Positions 45,603 to 53,370 of a stretch of 64,000 nucleotides of DNA are shown in pieces (the first letter of the stretch is position 1; every line of letters begins with the position of its first letter). Location of the stretch: the NCBI RefSeq assembly GCF_964275005.1, contig NC_092706.1, forward strand, positions 27,004,942 to 27,068,941. The letters run 5' to 3'. This DNA comes from Diadema setosum. Its lineage: Eukaryota; Echinodermata; Echinoidea; Diadematoida; Diadematidae. The notes under the pieces are model-generated. The model worked only from the letters and a program-made list of their open reading frames with translations. It ran no database searches and was not told the DNA's origin. The translations under genes were made by a program, and so were the position numbers.

Positions 45603-47238
45603 AATAAATAAAAGGGGACCCTCTGCAACAATAGCTTGATTAAAATAGTGAATCAGTCCAAATAGTTTCAGGAGCATGTCAGGAATCTCTTCCTCCAAGT
45701 TCTGTCCACTGTGTTCACACATTAATATGCGGTTCCAAGAGCATCCAAGTGCTAAACTAGGAAGAAACAGATCCATGACATGCTTTACAACAATCCACAT
45801 TTCTCTCTGACCACTTAACCACAAAATGCAGTTTACTGCAAAATACAAAGATGTTATATTTTTAGACCCTGAAGTACAGTGTAGCATTCAGACAGTTTAA
45901 AGGAAACCCAAACCCATAGAGAAATGTGGATTGAGTGAATGCAGCAATATTAGTAGAACACATCAATGAGAGTTTAAGGAAAATCAGACAATCCGTTCAA
46001 AAGTTACGAATTTTTGAAGTTTCTGCTCAGTCACGGCTGGATGAGAAGACTACTATAGCTTGTGATGTCATATGAGTACAACTATATAATTTAAAAGAAA
46101 GTACGATGTATAAAGAAAATTCAAGATATTCTCACTTTTCTCACATAATAAAAGAACACTGGACTTCTCTCTTTCAGATGTCAGGGGAAATAATATTACC
46201 CCTTACATAAGTCAGTAACATGTTGAAGAAATGTGCACTTATTCAAAAAGCCAAGTTTTGTGAAATTCTCGTTTTATTTTCCTTATATTATTGTACGCAT
46301 GTGACATCATACACTGTAGTAGTCTTCTCCTCCAGCAGTGATTGCACAGATACTTTAAAAATTCATAACTTTTGAACAGATTGTCAGATTTTTTCCAAAT
46401 ATTCACTGATGTGTTCTACTAATATTGCTGCATTCACTCAATCCACATGTATATGAAGGTGAACTTGACCTTTAAAGGAAACCCAAACCCATAGAGAAAT
46501 GTGGATTGAGTGAAAGCAGCAACATTAGTAGAACACATCAGTGAAAGTTTGAGGACAATCGATGCAAAGGTTATGAATCTTTAAAGTTTTGGTGTTGGAA
46601 CCGCTGGATGAGGAGACTACCAGAGGTTATAATGTCATTGTGGACAACAATATAAAGAAAATATAAAGGGAATGCCACTAAAATTCATTTCTCATGAAAA
46701 TTACACATTTCATCAATTTGATACTGACATAATAATGTTAAGGGTAGTACTTACTCCCCCTGCTTTCTGAAAGCGGTTAGTCAAGTGCTCTTTCATTATG
46801 CTAGAAAAGTGAAAGCATGTTGAATTTTCTTTATATTGTTATCCACACATGATGTCATAAACTCAAGTAGTCTCCTTATCCAGTGGTTCCAACACCAAAA
46901 CTTTAAAAAATCATATTTTTTGCATCAATTGTCCAATTTTCCTCAAACTTTCACAAAGGTGTTCGACTAACGTTGCTGCTTTCCTTCAATCCACATTTCT
47001 CTTTGGGTTTTAATTTCCTTTGATCATATTGAAAGTTATCAATGCAGAAATCTGATTGTATTTTTGGGGGGACATATTGTATGTTTGCTTCCTTGCAGTG
47101 TACTACACCGACTTTGGTGGCGAGGACATCCAGCAAGGAGCCAAGGACCAGGAGTTTGCTTGGAGGAAGATTATCAACTTCTTCAGGAAGCACCTAAAAG
47201 TGGAAAAAATGTACCGCACAGACTGGATATCAGACTAA
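23496..47238 (+). CDS. Gene B: complete ACOT/BAAT-family acyl-CoA thioesterase or acyltransferase
   Basis: Eight coding exons: 23496(or 23565)-23799, 35975-36253, 37451-37629, 40266-40474, 42209-42323, 43582-43662, 44431-44584 and 47099-47238. All introns are GT-AG, with phases 1,1,0,2,0,0,1. From the internal Met the product has 463 residues, in line with the 420-480 usual for the family; the upstream Met adds 23. The N-terminal beta-sandwich (about 1-165, with DPSLGGSYQGVEPMGLLW) precedes the alpha/beta hydrolase. The triad is Cys254 in TSSCYGGSMM, Asp354/355 in FRHEDD and His390 in PGTGHFLECPY. Spacing resembles human BAAT (Cys235, Asp328, His362). The family hydrolyses acyl-CoA or conjugates acyl groups to glycine/taurine; a Cys nucleophile favours the latter but does not prove it. 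The C-terminus (WISD) lacks a peroxisomal SKL-like signal. The basic leader suggests mitochondrial import (inference). Confidence 0.92.
24139..24664. mobile_element. Inverted-repeat MITE (ATGCTASAGTCACAC ends)
   Basis: The left end ATGCTAGAGTCACAC and right end complement ATGCTACAGTCACAC continue inward through GGTCCATAA.GAATTAAAACCG. The interior repeats GACCCG/CGGGTC-type words. A partial relative follows at 24680-24760. Confidence 0.75.
25040..25300. repeat. Dispersed repeat, second copy near 12796
   Basis: GCACTCAAAGCGCACAAAGAG here parallels GCACTCAAAGCATGCAAAGGG at 12866-12886, with similar preceding sequence (ACAGTTTTATGTTCAGTGCTG versus ACAGTGTGTCCAACACTG). The family is unknown. Confidence 0.5.
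27041..28727. mobile_element. Nested inverted-repeat element (AGAGTGCTACAAA ends)
   Basis: The left ACGGTGTCCCGGCAGACAGA followed by GTGCTACAAA mirrors, imperfectly, the right complement ACGGCGTGGCC...AGAGTGCTACAAA. A second inverted pair lies further in: TATAGGTTTTCCCGGCCAAT at 27506-27525 and its complement near 28625-28645. The interior repeats AATTGAATGA-type words. Confidence 0.6.
28990..30372 (+). mobile_element. AT-rich retroelement ending in (GAATT)n
   Basis: The 3' end reads CAGCCACTGGCTGCGATACA then AATAAAACC and four GAATT units (30309-30371), the same end as the minus-strand copy at 14213-14330. Upstream AT-rich DNA includes (TA)n at 29255-29273, a T/G run (29313-29338) and (CA)n at 29572-29706. 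The 5' boundary is a guess. No reverse transcriptase frame is visible. Confidence 0.45.
29572..29706. repeat. (CA)n microsatellite
   Basis: A long interrupted ACACAC tract. It creates His/Thr-rich and Val/Cys-rich spurious frames on both strands. Confidence 0.9.
30662..35060. mobile_element. 4.4-kb inverted-repeat transposon with dispersed bipartite motif
   Basis: Terminal inverted repeats of about 30 bp begin GGCCCGTTTCACAGTTAGGC on the left and end GCCTAACCGTGAAACGGGCC on the right. They are bordered by ATTT on both sides (30658-30661 and 35061-35064), a 4-bp target duplication. The interior has about eleven copies of GGTGGATGTGACA paired with TGTGAACGGACA in both orientations. Simple repeats lie at 32862-32930 and 33119-33146. 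No transposase frame is visible, so it looks non-autonomous. It sits entirely in gene B intron 1. Confidence 0.85.
32862..32930. repeat. C-A-(TA)n simple repeat
   Basis: A C run, an A run and a TA run in succession, within the 4.4-kb element. Confidence 0.9.
35065..35974 (+). other. 3' part of gene B intron 1
   Basis: About 900 bp with no repeat or gene recognised. It ends in TGCTTGATGTCCAG, matching the gene A acceptor region (TGCTTGCTGTCCAG). Confidence 0.5.
35975..36253 (+). CDS. Gene B coding exon 2
   Basis: Acceptor GATGTCCAG|TT, donor AGAG|GTACAT, 279 bp, phases 1 and 1. It encodes residues 79-171: DPSLGGSYQGVEPMGLLW, then FDVTRPFTYTFELHDG and ERIPVSTGEAEGVLFLPEKR, completing the N-terminal domain. 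Confidence 0.95.
36254..37450 (+). other. Gene B intron 2
   Basis: A 1.2-kb phase-1 intron in which I see no repeat family or gene, only a short T-run near 36589-36602. Its end shares GCCACTCTCGT with the gene A intron. Confidence 0.6.
37451..37629 (+). CDS. Gene B coding exon 3
   Basis: Acceptor CTCTCGTAG|AG, donor TTCCTG|GTGAGT, 179 bp, phases 1 and 0. It encodes about residues 172-231, including DPLPFVVDMRG and ASHGFAVFAFDYF of the hydrolase core. Confidence 0.94.
37733..38322. mobile_element. TTAA-flanked MITE (AGGGGAAAT family)
   Basis: TTAA at 37729-37732 and 38323-38326. Inverted ends AGGGGAAATGCAGTCCAAAT / complement of ATTTGGGCTTGATTTCCCCT, with long imperfect inner arms (AGTCTGATAAAAAAGAGTA near the left, its complement near 38275). 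In gene B intron 3. Confidence 0.85.
38579..39249. mobile_element. TGTGACCC-family MITE, complete copy
   Basis: Left end TGTGACCCGTTACAACAAAA; right end complement TGTGACGCGCTACAACAAAA. It is the full-length counterpart of 20440-21057 and runs opposite to 44751-45513. Non-coding, in gene B intron 3. Confidence 0.8.
39860..40010 (+). mobile_element. SINE/LINE-like 3' end with (TTA)n tail
   Basis: GAAATGCGCTATATAAAAAC followed by TTATTA repeats (39944-39995) is the kind of 3' end common to invertebrate SINEs and some LINEs. The 5' extent was not determined. Confidence 0.5.
40202..40265 (+). promoter_or_regulatory. Extended polypyrimidine tract before gene B exon 4
   Basis: About 60 bases of almost pure C/T end at TCCAG|GAT. 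Gene A has a similar long CT tract at 15556-15600 before its exon 4. It probably acts as a strong 3' splice-site tract. Confidence 0.6.
40266..40474 (+). CDS. Gene B coding exon 4 (nucleophile exon)
   Basis: Acceptor CGTCCAG|GAT, donor ATAGG|GTGAGG, 209 bp, phases 0 and 2. It encodes residues 232-300 with the nucleophile elbow TSSCYGGSMM (Cys254), then GFSTVLSVPVGWKNLDG. Gly256-Gly257 after the Cys fit the family elbow. Confidence 0.95.
40565..40905. mobile_element. Foldback MITE (AGAAAACCCCAT arms)
   Basis: The left arm (CTTCAGGGTTTTAAAATATA ... ACAGAAAACCCCAT, to about 40645) is inverted on the right (ATGGGGTTTTCTGTAAGA ... ACCCTGAAATTG, 40828-40883). A related element in gene B intron 7 (about 45640-45895) shares the GTGTTCACACATTA region in opposite orientation. 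Confidence 0.7.
41927..42123. mobile_element. GTAAAAGTGGA-family MITE
   Basis: It matches 43972-44184 in inverted orientation: TTTGCTTGGCCGTGTAAGA, ATCCTGCAGAGTCAAGACA and TTTCCACTTTTACA find counterparts there. Non-coding. Confidence 0.65.
42209..42323 (+). CDS. Gene B coding exon 5
   Basis: Acceptor TTTTCGCAG|A, donor CCGATT|GTGAGT, 115 bp, phases 2 and 0. It encodes residues 301-339, with PMTKLVSRWKDENDKWWLTF and a tail (DLMEGYTEALPI) that differs strongly from gene A. Confidence 0.92.
42324..43581 (+). other. Gene B intron 5
   Basis: A 1.26-kb phase-0 intron without recognisable repeats, except for a local duplication near its 3' end that copies the acceptor and the first 17 bases of exon 6 (43492-43526). 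Confidence 0.7.
43492..43526 (+). other. Duplicated acceptor and start of exon 6 (decoy splice site)
   Basis: TTCACTCCTTCAG then GTGGAGAATATAAATTG at 43498-43526 repeats the true junction exactly 72 bp downstream (43570-43598). Splicing here would read VENIN and then TGA, giving a truncated protein or nonsense-mediated decay. Confidence 0.8.
43582..43662 (+). CDS. Gene B coding exon 6 (catalytic Asp exon)
   Basis: Acceptor CTCCTTCAG|GTG, donor ACTGAA|GTAAGT, 81 bp, phases 0 and 0. It encodes residues 340-366, including CPLLAFRHEDDKLIP. Asp354 or Asp355 is the likely triad acid. Confidence 0.94.
43972..44184. mobile_element. GTAAAAGTGGA-family MITE
   Basis: Inverted ends TATAAAAGTGGA / TCCACTTTTACAG, in gene B intron 6. 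It is related to 41927-42123. Confidence 0.7.
44431..44584 (+). CDS. Gene B coding exon 7 (catalytic His exon)
   Basis: Acceptor CATTTTTAG|CTT, donor ACGT|GTGAGT, 154 bp, phases 0 and 1. It encodes residues 367-417; PGTGHFLECPY holds His390. It starts in phase 0, so both gene A exon 6 and gene B exon 6 could join it in frame. No copy was found near gene A. Confidence 0.95.
44751..45513. mobile_element. TGTGACCC-family MITE, inverted copy
   Basis: Perfect outer inverted ends TGTGACCCGCTACAACAAAA / TTTTGTTGTAGCGGGTCACA, flanked by TA on both sides (44749-44750 and 45514-45515). The interior matches 38579-39249 and 20440-21057 on the other strand. Confidence 0.85.
45539..45896. repeat. C/A run, (AAT)n and diverged foldback repeat
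   Basis: A C-run and A-run (45546-45571), an (AAT)n tract to 45600, then sequence related in inverted orientation to 40565-40905 (CCACTGTGTTCACACATTA and CATGACATGC words). Confidence 0.65.
45901..46471. mobile_element. TTAA-type miniature element (AGGAAACCC family), first of a tandem pair
   Basis: TTAA at 45897-45900 and 46472-46475. The left end is AGGAAACCCAAACCCATAGA; the right end is the complement of an AGGTCAAGTTCACC version. Matching inner arms carry ATGTGGATTGAGTGAA-type sequence. Sibling of 637-1194. Confidence 0.8.
46476..47019. mobile_element. TTAA-type miniature element (AGGAAACCC family), second of a tandem pair
   Basis: It starts directly after the TTAA (46472-46475) that also ends the preceding element. 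Its right flank, TTGA (47020-47023), is a decayed TTAA. The interior is closest to 6736-7273. Confidence 0.8.
47099..47238 (+). CDS. Gene B coding exon 8 and stop
   Basis: Acceptor CCTTGCAG|TG, 140 bp, beginning in phase 1 and ending at TAA 47236-47238. It encodes residues 418-463: YYTDFGGEDIQQGAKDQEFA then WRKIINFFRKHL and the C-terminus MYRTDWISD, the usual final helix of ACOT/BAAT proteins. No C-terminal peroxisomal tripeptide is present. Confidence 0.95.
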
Positions 47239-47419
47239 AGAAACACTATGTCTTTGCAGAGTTCTCCATTCAGAAGCGTCTTCCGTGGACACACCACAGT
47301 GAGCATACCACATTAAGTGCTGTCGAAGCGAGTATGTACTGATGTAATGAACGGAACTTCATTAGAATAAGGGCCAAAAAATATGCAACATTGCCTCGTT
47401 ATTGGGTTTTGCACCTTAA

Positions 47420-48194
47420 CCCTAAAAGGGCCGGGGGGGGGGGGGGGGGGGAAATCCACCCCCCCTCGACCTTTCGCGCTATAATTCTGTAACGCGAGAA
47501 GGCCTTGTCGCGAGGCTTCTTGACTTTATTTGTTCAAGTCTCGCGCAACTTTTGAGACCAAATTTGCAACGTCCGCGCATACTTTTGCGAAGCCACGCCC
47601 ATTTTTGTAACGGAATGTCGCCCCAAAACGGGCACAATTTTGTGATTTTGTGTACATTTCCTATGGAAAACAGTGCTCTGTCATGAAAGTCATAAAAACC
47701 TGATTATTTTTACAATTAATCACTTTCATTTATTAATTTTGTGCTAATAATGGTAGAAAAATGGTCAGTGACAATTTCCAATGAAAAAACAAAGAAAAAA
47801 CAAAAGTTGAAAAACAATGAAATACATAAGAAATTCTGAAAACAATAAAATACATAAGAATTGAAATGAGTTTTGGAACTTTTTGTGATATACAATTGTT
47901 GAATATGCTAAAACATGCACAGATCAAAAATTAGACTCTCAATGCTTTTAATTAGGCTAAAATATGATCTTGAGCTTAATTTGCATAATTAATTAATTAA
48001 AATTAGAAATTGATTGTTTCAAAAAATCTTATTACACAATCTTGTAGATTATGACGTGGGTCTCACGCATGCAAAATTTCATCACGATCGCACCACCGAT
48101 GGCCGAGATCTCGGGGGGGGGGGGGGGGGGGGGGGGGGCGGAATCCATCCCCCCTCGGTCTGAGCATAGCCAAAAAAGCCCGGCCCCTTTAGGG
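47420..48194. mobile_element. piggyBac-like TTAA MITE with G/C runs
   Basis: TTAA at 47416-47419 and 48195-48198. Inverted ends are CCCTAAAAGGGCCGGG and the complement of CCCGGCCCCTTTAGGG. The CCCT start next to TTAA matches the piggyBac end rule. Long G-runs lie at 47433-47451 and 48113-48138, each followed by a matching CCACCCCCCCTCG / CCATCCCCCCTCG phrase. The AATAAA at about 47845 lies inside it and is weak evidence for a gene B poly(A) signal. Confidence 0.8.
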
Positions 48195-48198
48195 TTAA

Positions 48199-48727
48199 GT
48201 CACTGTGAGTACAAAAACAAACAAATATATGGAATTGAAATTTGTAAAAAGAAAAAAGAGAAATCACTTTGTAAAAGGGTTTTGTTATACAAGACTTCTT
48301 TGTAGTGATGTTTTGCATTACCATTTGATTTGAATTGACCAGACAGTGTATTCCAGGAAGACTGTTGTTCCATATGGAGATTGCTGCGTTTGATTCTAAA
48401 TGAGTGAAATAGATTGTGTGCCTCACATTCATGCAATTTATATCAATTTAACTTATGATATTTTTTTACCCCAACACTAAATCTCTCAGCAGCCAAACAT
48501 GTTCTGGCATGCTACACCATTTCCTACAGTATATATGTGAAGAGCCAGAGAGGGCATTCCTGCGGCTGCTGGTCACAAGCAATTGAAATTTGGTATATGG
48601 GTAGTGGTCACAAAACTGTCAAAACAGCCAGTGTAAACACAAGGGCCCACTCAGGCCTGTATATCTCAAGTTCACGTAAATACACAGACGATAGGGGGTT
48701 AAGCAAAGTTCAAGGATAGTCTCATAC
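48199..48727. other. Spacer downstream of gene B
   Basis: About 530 bp with no recognised repeat. It directly adjoins the candidate minus-strand exon. Confidence 0.5.
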
Positions 48728-48846
48728 CTGCAGTCGCACTTCTTGGCTATCATGCCTGGTGTGAAGCTAAGTGGTGTCGCACAGATTTTATCAACCCTTT
48801 CAGTATCGCCATATCCTTGTATCATCAGCTGAGACCCTGAAGGGCA
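48728..48846 (-). CDS. Candidate isolated internal exon, Cys-containing, minus strand
   Basis: On the minus strand, a CTCAAATCTTCAAACGCAAGAG acceptor region precedes an open 119-bp segment encoding CPSGSQLMIQGYGDTERVDK, ICATPLSFTPGMIAKKCDC. It ends at a good donor CTGCAG|GTATGAG (plus strand 48726-48727). Phases would be 0 and 2. Composition looks protein-like, with four Cys suggesting an extracellular domain, but I recognise no family and find no partner exon in the window. It could be chance. Confidence 0.25.
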
Positions 48847-49384
48847 CTCTTGCGTTTGAAGATTTGAGAGTAAACAAAAATGAAACAATCACTTTTCATT
48901 AAATAATTTTTTTTTTTTTTTAAATCAAAAGTGAAGCATTGTTTTAAATGTAGGATATAGCTCTCTTTTGGTTTTAATTTCTAACATTGTACTGAAAATG
49001 AAAAATTATTTCAAATTTAAAGAGATTCAAGCTCGATAACATGACACCAATATCTCAATACCCCCTTTAAGTTGCAGTAACGCCCTTCTGGTTCTCAACC
49101 AGCGATATGGCAATAGAATTCTGTGCAAAGAAGTTGTAGATGATGACAGACTTGGATGTCTTAACGAGTCATATGTGTGTTCCCCAACCATCTCAATATT
49201 ACCTTGGCTGATTTATTGATACTGCATCACCCTCTTCTACCCTCCGTTTGCATGTTCACAAATTGATAACGAGACGCATGTTCGTCTATCTCTCTGTCCT
49301 TCTACTTCTAACTTGAGCTGATTAATAATGAACTGCATATTCTGGTTGCCTCTCTCTCTCACTCACTCCCTCATTCCTCTTTAA
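48847..49384. other. Spacer
   Basis: About 540 bp with a T-run (48908-48921) and a CT-rich piece (49352-49381). No gene seen. Confidence 0.5.
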
Positions 49385-49949
49385 AGGGATCGTATAGTTT
49401 TGGTTGAGATCTAATTTCAGGTTTCTAATATTTTTTGGTGAGATAATGAGAAACCTCTTATGAAATAAGAAAGAGCATGTAATTCCATGAGAAATTCAAC
49501 ATTTATTTGGTGAAAATTGGTTTTGAAATGGCTGAGATATCCAAAACAGAGCGATTCTAATAAGTGTGGGACCCACACTTTATTGCGATCGCTTTGTTTT
49601 ACTTTGTGTTTGGATGTTTTGAGTGCACCAGGTGGGTTGGGGAGGATGGCCTGAGGGCCTAAGTCATTTAGTTGGCTCTTTCCAGACCCGGGCTGCCCAA
49701 CCTGGTGCCCCCTTACCACTCCAATGTACAATTTTCTGATTTCGAAAAATGTATTTGTGATTGAAAGCCGAATAAATAATAATAATAATAATAATAATGT
49801 TTCAGTCATTACAAACCCGATTTTCATCAAATGAATTTTGAATTCCTCGTTTTAATGGTATGCTCTGTACTATTTCATAAGTGTTTTCTTGGTATCTCGC
49901 AAAAAGTTAAAAGTCCAATTCTCATCTCCACCAAAACTGTACCATCCCT
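49385..49949. mobile_element. TTAA-flanked MITE (AGGGATCGTATAG family) with nested insertion
   Basis: TTAA at 49381-49384 and 49950-49953. Ends AGGGATCGTATAGTTTTGGT / complement of CACCAAAACTGTACCATCCCT. A nested piece at about 49614-49800 (GTGCACCAGGTGGGTTGGGG ... AATAATAAT) interrupts the right half and resembles a SINE with an (AAT)n tail. Siblings: 6201-6515 and 54371-54761. Confidence 0.8.
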
Positions 49950-49953
49950 TTAA

Positions 49954-51341
49954 CCTTTCTTCCTCTCTCTGTCTTATTGGCTGATTATAACAGGGAAAGA
50001 AATGTTGGTGGTGATGAAGAAATTATGGTCATTCTTTGTAGTAAATCTTGCCAGAGGGATGAGCACATTGACATTAGATTTTGCATCTTGTCCTGAGTGT
50101 GTTGAAAGTAAAATGTAGTTTCCATGTGGCTGCATGATCTGTTGATTTCTGCTCTGAAATAGAAATATTTCTGTATTCATCAGAAATTATAATGATAATA
50201 GCCACTTCTTAGAATGCATAATGCAATAGGATAGTCTCTATGCGTGTTCCTCAACTGCATAGGGACTGGAAATATATTTGTCAAATGCTGTTGTGACAAA
50301 ATAATTTCCGTTGGGAAAAGAATCTAAAAATGTGAAATATTACCAGAGTATGCTGCAAGTACTGCAATCTTAGACCATTCCTGATCGTGGTTGCTATGAG
50401 ATGTTTATAGGTTATTACATTGATTACAACATATTGGGTCGTAACAGTATCCCTTGCACGAAAGTGAATTGCATCCGTAACTTGTTAGCTGCCTGCGACG
50501 CCATACCACTGCGAAGGCATATTTCGATCATCATTTTCTAGTAATGTCTGAACTACGTACCCACTTTAATAACTGGACAGGGAGGGCTCTTCAGGATTAA
50601 AAGCTGGGTACAAGGACTTCCATTACGTCACAATTTTTATCTCAAAATACTCCAAAACAACTCATTATCCTGGTAAATCGCATCAGGCAGACAAGTTTCT
50701 GGTAAAGCATTTGAATATATTGCAAGCAAATTCCAATTAATGGTATACAAATTTTGAGCCCTTCTGACAGCGACGTATTAGCTCTAACTCTCCCTGAATT
50801 GTCATCTGTGACTGCCTGGCTCAAAGCCCACAAACAGTAGGCCAAAAAAATGAATTTTCATTTTTCTTCATGGTATGAAAGATTAGTCTCAAAGCTTTAG
50901 AATGATATATTACCTGTTCAAATTTCACCATTTTAATCTATTCAAAAAGTGAATTGAAATAATTAGAGAGAGTTTCAAAGAAAAGGGAGAAGAAAGGATT
51001 TAAAGATTAGGGTCACTCAAGTGTGTTATGCAGAAGTATCAATGAAAATCACAGTGAAAGAAGCCCCTGTCCAAAAAAAAAATATATATATGGTCCCGAA
51101 AAAACTGCTCATATCTCAATTTTGGTTCTGTTTTAAGCTGCCAAGTTTTGACGTAAGGTAGAGAAGAGATTACTCTCCCATGTAAGACAAACTTTGAAAG
51201 ATTGTGTCGGTCAACCCAAATGACTATTTTTATCCATTACAGAGAATCCCATGTATGTGACTTTTTGGGGGTTTTGAGCCAGGTGGTCACATACGATACA
51301 TGTATTTAATAATAATATTGTTGACATCATTTCTAGTTTAG
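49954..51341. other. Spacer with a dispersed repeat at 50610-50845
   Basis: ATCTCAAAATACTCCAAAAC and the following 100 bp recur, diverged, at 57850-57950 inside another transposon. A second fragment at about 51085-51300 ends GGTGGTCACATA, like the family ends at 53371-54080. No gene is supported apart from the candidate exon that follows. Confidence 0.5.
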
Positions 51342-51536
51342 CTGCCAGCTAGTGAGAATGACAAGATATATAAGGAGGAGAAGAAGAAAGTACCTGCCAT
51401 GTATGAACTCAGCAGCTCCCTAGGATATGCCCTTGGTTACAAGCAATGTCCAGGGAGGTGGTGTGCCAACTTTGCTCCGTATTGCCGATCTCTTGCACCA
51501 GTGTTGATCAAAAGAATAAAGAAAACGAAAAGATAA
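51342..51536 (+). CDS. Candidate isolated terminal exon, basic C-terminus
   Basis: After CTAGTTTAG, an open phase-0 segment of 64 codons runs to TAA 51534-51536. It reads LPASENDKIYKEEKKKVPAM, then YELSSSLGYALGYKQCPGRW, CANFAPYCRSLAPV and a basic end IKRIKKTKR. The frame opens exactly at an AG, with in-frame stops just before it. Three Cys and balanced composition look protein-like. I recognise no family. Phase 0 excludes splicing from gene B exon 7 (phase 1). Its 3' half is partly duplicated at 51632-51787 as a decayed copy. Chance remains possible. Confidence 0.3.
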   Translation: MPASENDKIYKEEKKKVPAMYELSSSLGYALGYKQCPGRWCANFAPYCRSLAPVLIKRIKKTKR

Positions 51537-51787
51537 TGCTTGTACTCAGTGTAAGAATTGAATTTTGGTGGATGGATGAAGTCTTGGGTAGCATTGATCA
51601 TTATACACTGAAACAATATTAAGAGAAACAAGTGTCCCAACTTTGCTTTGTGCTGCCAATCTTTTAAAACTAGCAAAAAGGAAAAGAATTAAAAAGAAAA
51701 AAAAATATGCACAGATACTGCGTGTAGAATATCACTTTGGTAAAGGGATCAAGTTTTGGGTTAATAGCAATCATTATGCACTGCAGC
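51461..51787 (+). repeat. Two-unit tandem duplication (~172 bp)
   Basis: GTGTGCCAACTTTGCT at 51461 recurs as GTGTCCCAACTTTGCT at 51632, and CATTATACACTG at 51599 as CATTATGCACTG at 51771. The second unit is diverged and loses the coding frame of the first. Confidence 0.75.
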
Positions 51788-53370
51788 TGATCTTTAGTAT
51801 AATCATTTTGTTACAACCCTTTTGAAGAATGCTATGTACAATGTAAATTGATGCTTGATTTATGATGATAACAGATCATAACAAGTGAAATGTTTGTGTG
51901 TGTGTTCGTTTATTTTGTTGAATCAGAGGCTATAATAACTCCATGATGTTCTTAAAATGATCGTTTTAAAGAATATACAACTGGAAGTAACAAGGTTACA
52001 ACTCTGCTCATTTCTAGGCTGCAATAATGTGAAGCGTGTGGCCATTCTATAAGCAGCTCAACTGTGTGAATTGTTTTTTATACGAAATGACGACAATTCA
52101 TTGCATATATTATGTAAATTCATGTATCTCTATCTATATTATCAAATAAGTTGAGAAAATCAGTGGTTCAACTTGTATCTGAAATTTGCCATTAGGAACT
52201 GGTGAAAGTTATTTCATTTCCTGAGAATCAGGAGGAAAGATTTGCCAAATTAAAATGTGCTGCCAATCTAACAATCATTTAAAAATTTCACGTAAGAGGC
52301 TATTGAGAACTTAACAACTGAAACAAATATTCTGGTATATACGACAAAGGTTTCAAATGAAAGAATTATTTCATTCTACCTCGGGGAACACTTGAAAGAA
52401 AGCACCAAACCACCACCACCAAAAACAAAACAAAACAACAACAATTTAATATGTGTGTTTGTTTGTTTGTTTTTTGTTTGTTTGTTTATTTCAGACTGTA
52501 TGGATTATTGTTTTGTCCTATAAGGTTATGCTGGAAGTACATATGTACACTTTGTATGTCACATTTGAATAATGCCTAGGGAATGTGTGTTCCATACCTT
52601 TGGGAAGCTGCAAGTACTTGAACATTGACTTGCTCTACAAACCTGAACACTCGATATCCATTCGTGTGAAAAGTTTCATCATCTGCCAGGGGAATAGTCG
52701 GTTGTTTTAAATCGCCTCTTGGCCATTTGGCCAAGGCCATGTGGTGATCATATCCATTCATTTGTATTGAAAGCCATACTGATTGTGGCAACAGTCACAA
52801 CTATGTTCTTTTTTTTTTTCTGAACACGGCCATGTGTCATAAAGCTTTAAAATCTTTCACTCTGTTTTTGGCAAGTTTTTTTTTTTTTTTTTTTTTTTTG
52901 GCAAGTTACATTCTTGCGCTGGTTCTTGACTGATGAAATAAATGGTTATGTTATCATAGTTTGTCTTTCCGCTGCTGATTGTGTGACACTTGTCACAAAA
53001 ATAGAATATATCTATATACAATTATATATGACATAAATACATCATATATTATAATAAGATAGATTCATGACTTTGAAAGCCATTATTTTGCCAAGGCGTA
53101 TTATCTGTCAGAAGTACTGTACTACAGCGTATATGTATATTCATTGCTGCGTGAACTTGACAAGTATATAATAAATTGTATACCTGGTACATTCATATGT
53201 TAAGTTCTCTGAACCTGATTAAATTGCTGCTGCAGGAATGGTATAAACCCATTTTGATGATGGCTGTATTTGTCTGTACAGTTTACATTCCTTGCATTGA
53301 TGACGGAATTCACGAAGGTAGTTTGAAACTAATCCATGGACTCTGCGAATTTCAAATGCAAAAGTACATG
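51788..53370. other. Spacer
   Basis: No gene is supported. It includes a (TTTG)n tract (52450-52488) and T-runs (52810-52819, 52877-52899). The minus-strand open frame at 52576-52791 has no splice or homology support that I can see. Confidence 0.5.

Larger units (their letters stand above)
44585..47098 (+). other. Gene B intron 7
   Basis: A 2.5-kb phase-1 intron filled almost completely by four repeats: 44751-45513, about 45539-45896, 45901-46471 and 46476-47019. Confidence 0.8.

Noticed and set aside
47843..47848. AATAAA as the gene B polyadenylation signal
   Set aside because: It lies 600 bp after the stop inside a MITE; AT-rich DNA gives many chance hexamers.
52576..52791. 71-codon minus-strand frame with reasonable composition
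   Set aside because: No family recognised and no splice context; its neighbourhood is T-run rich and repeat-like. Left unassigned.
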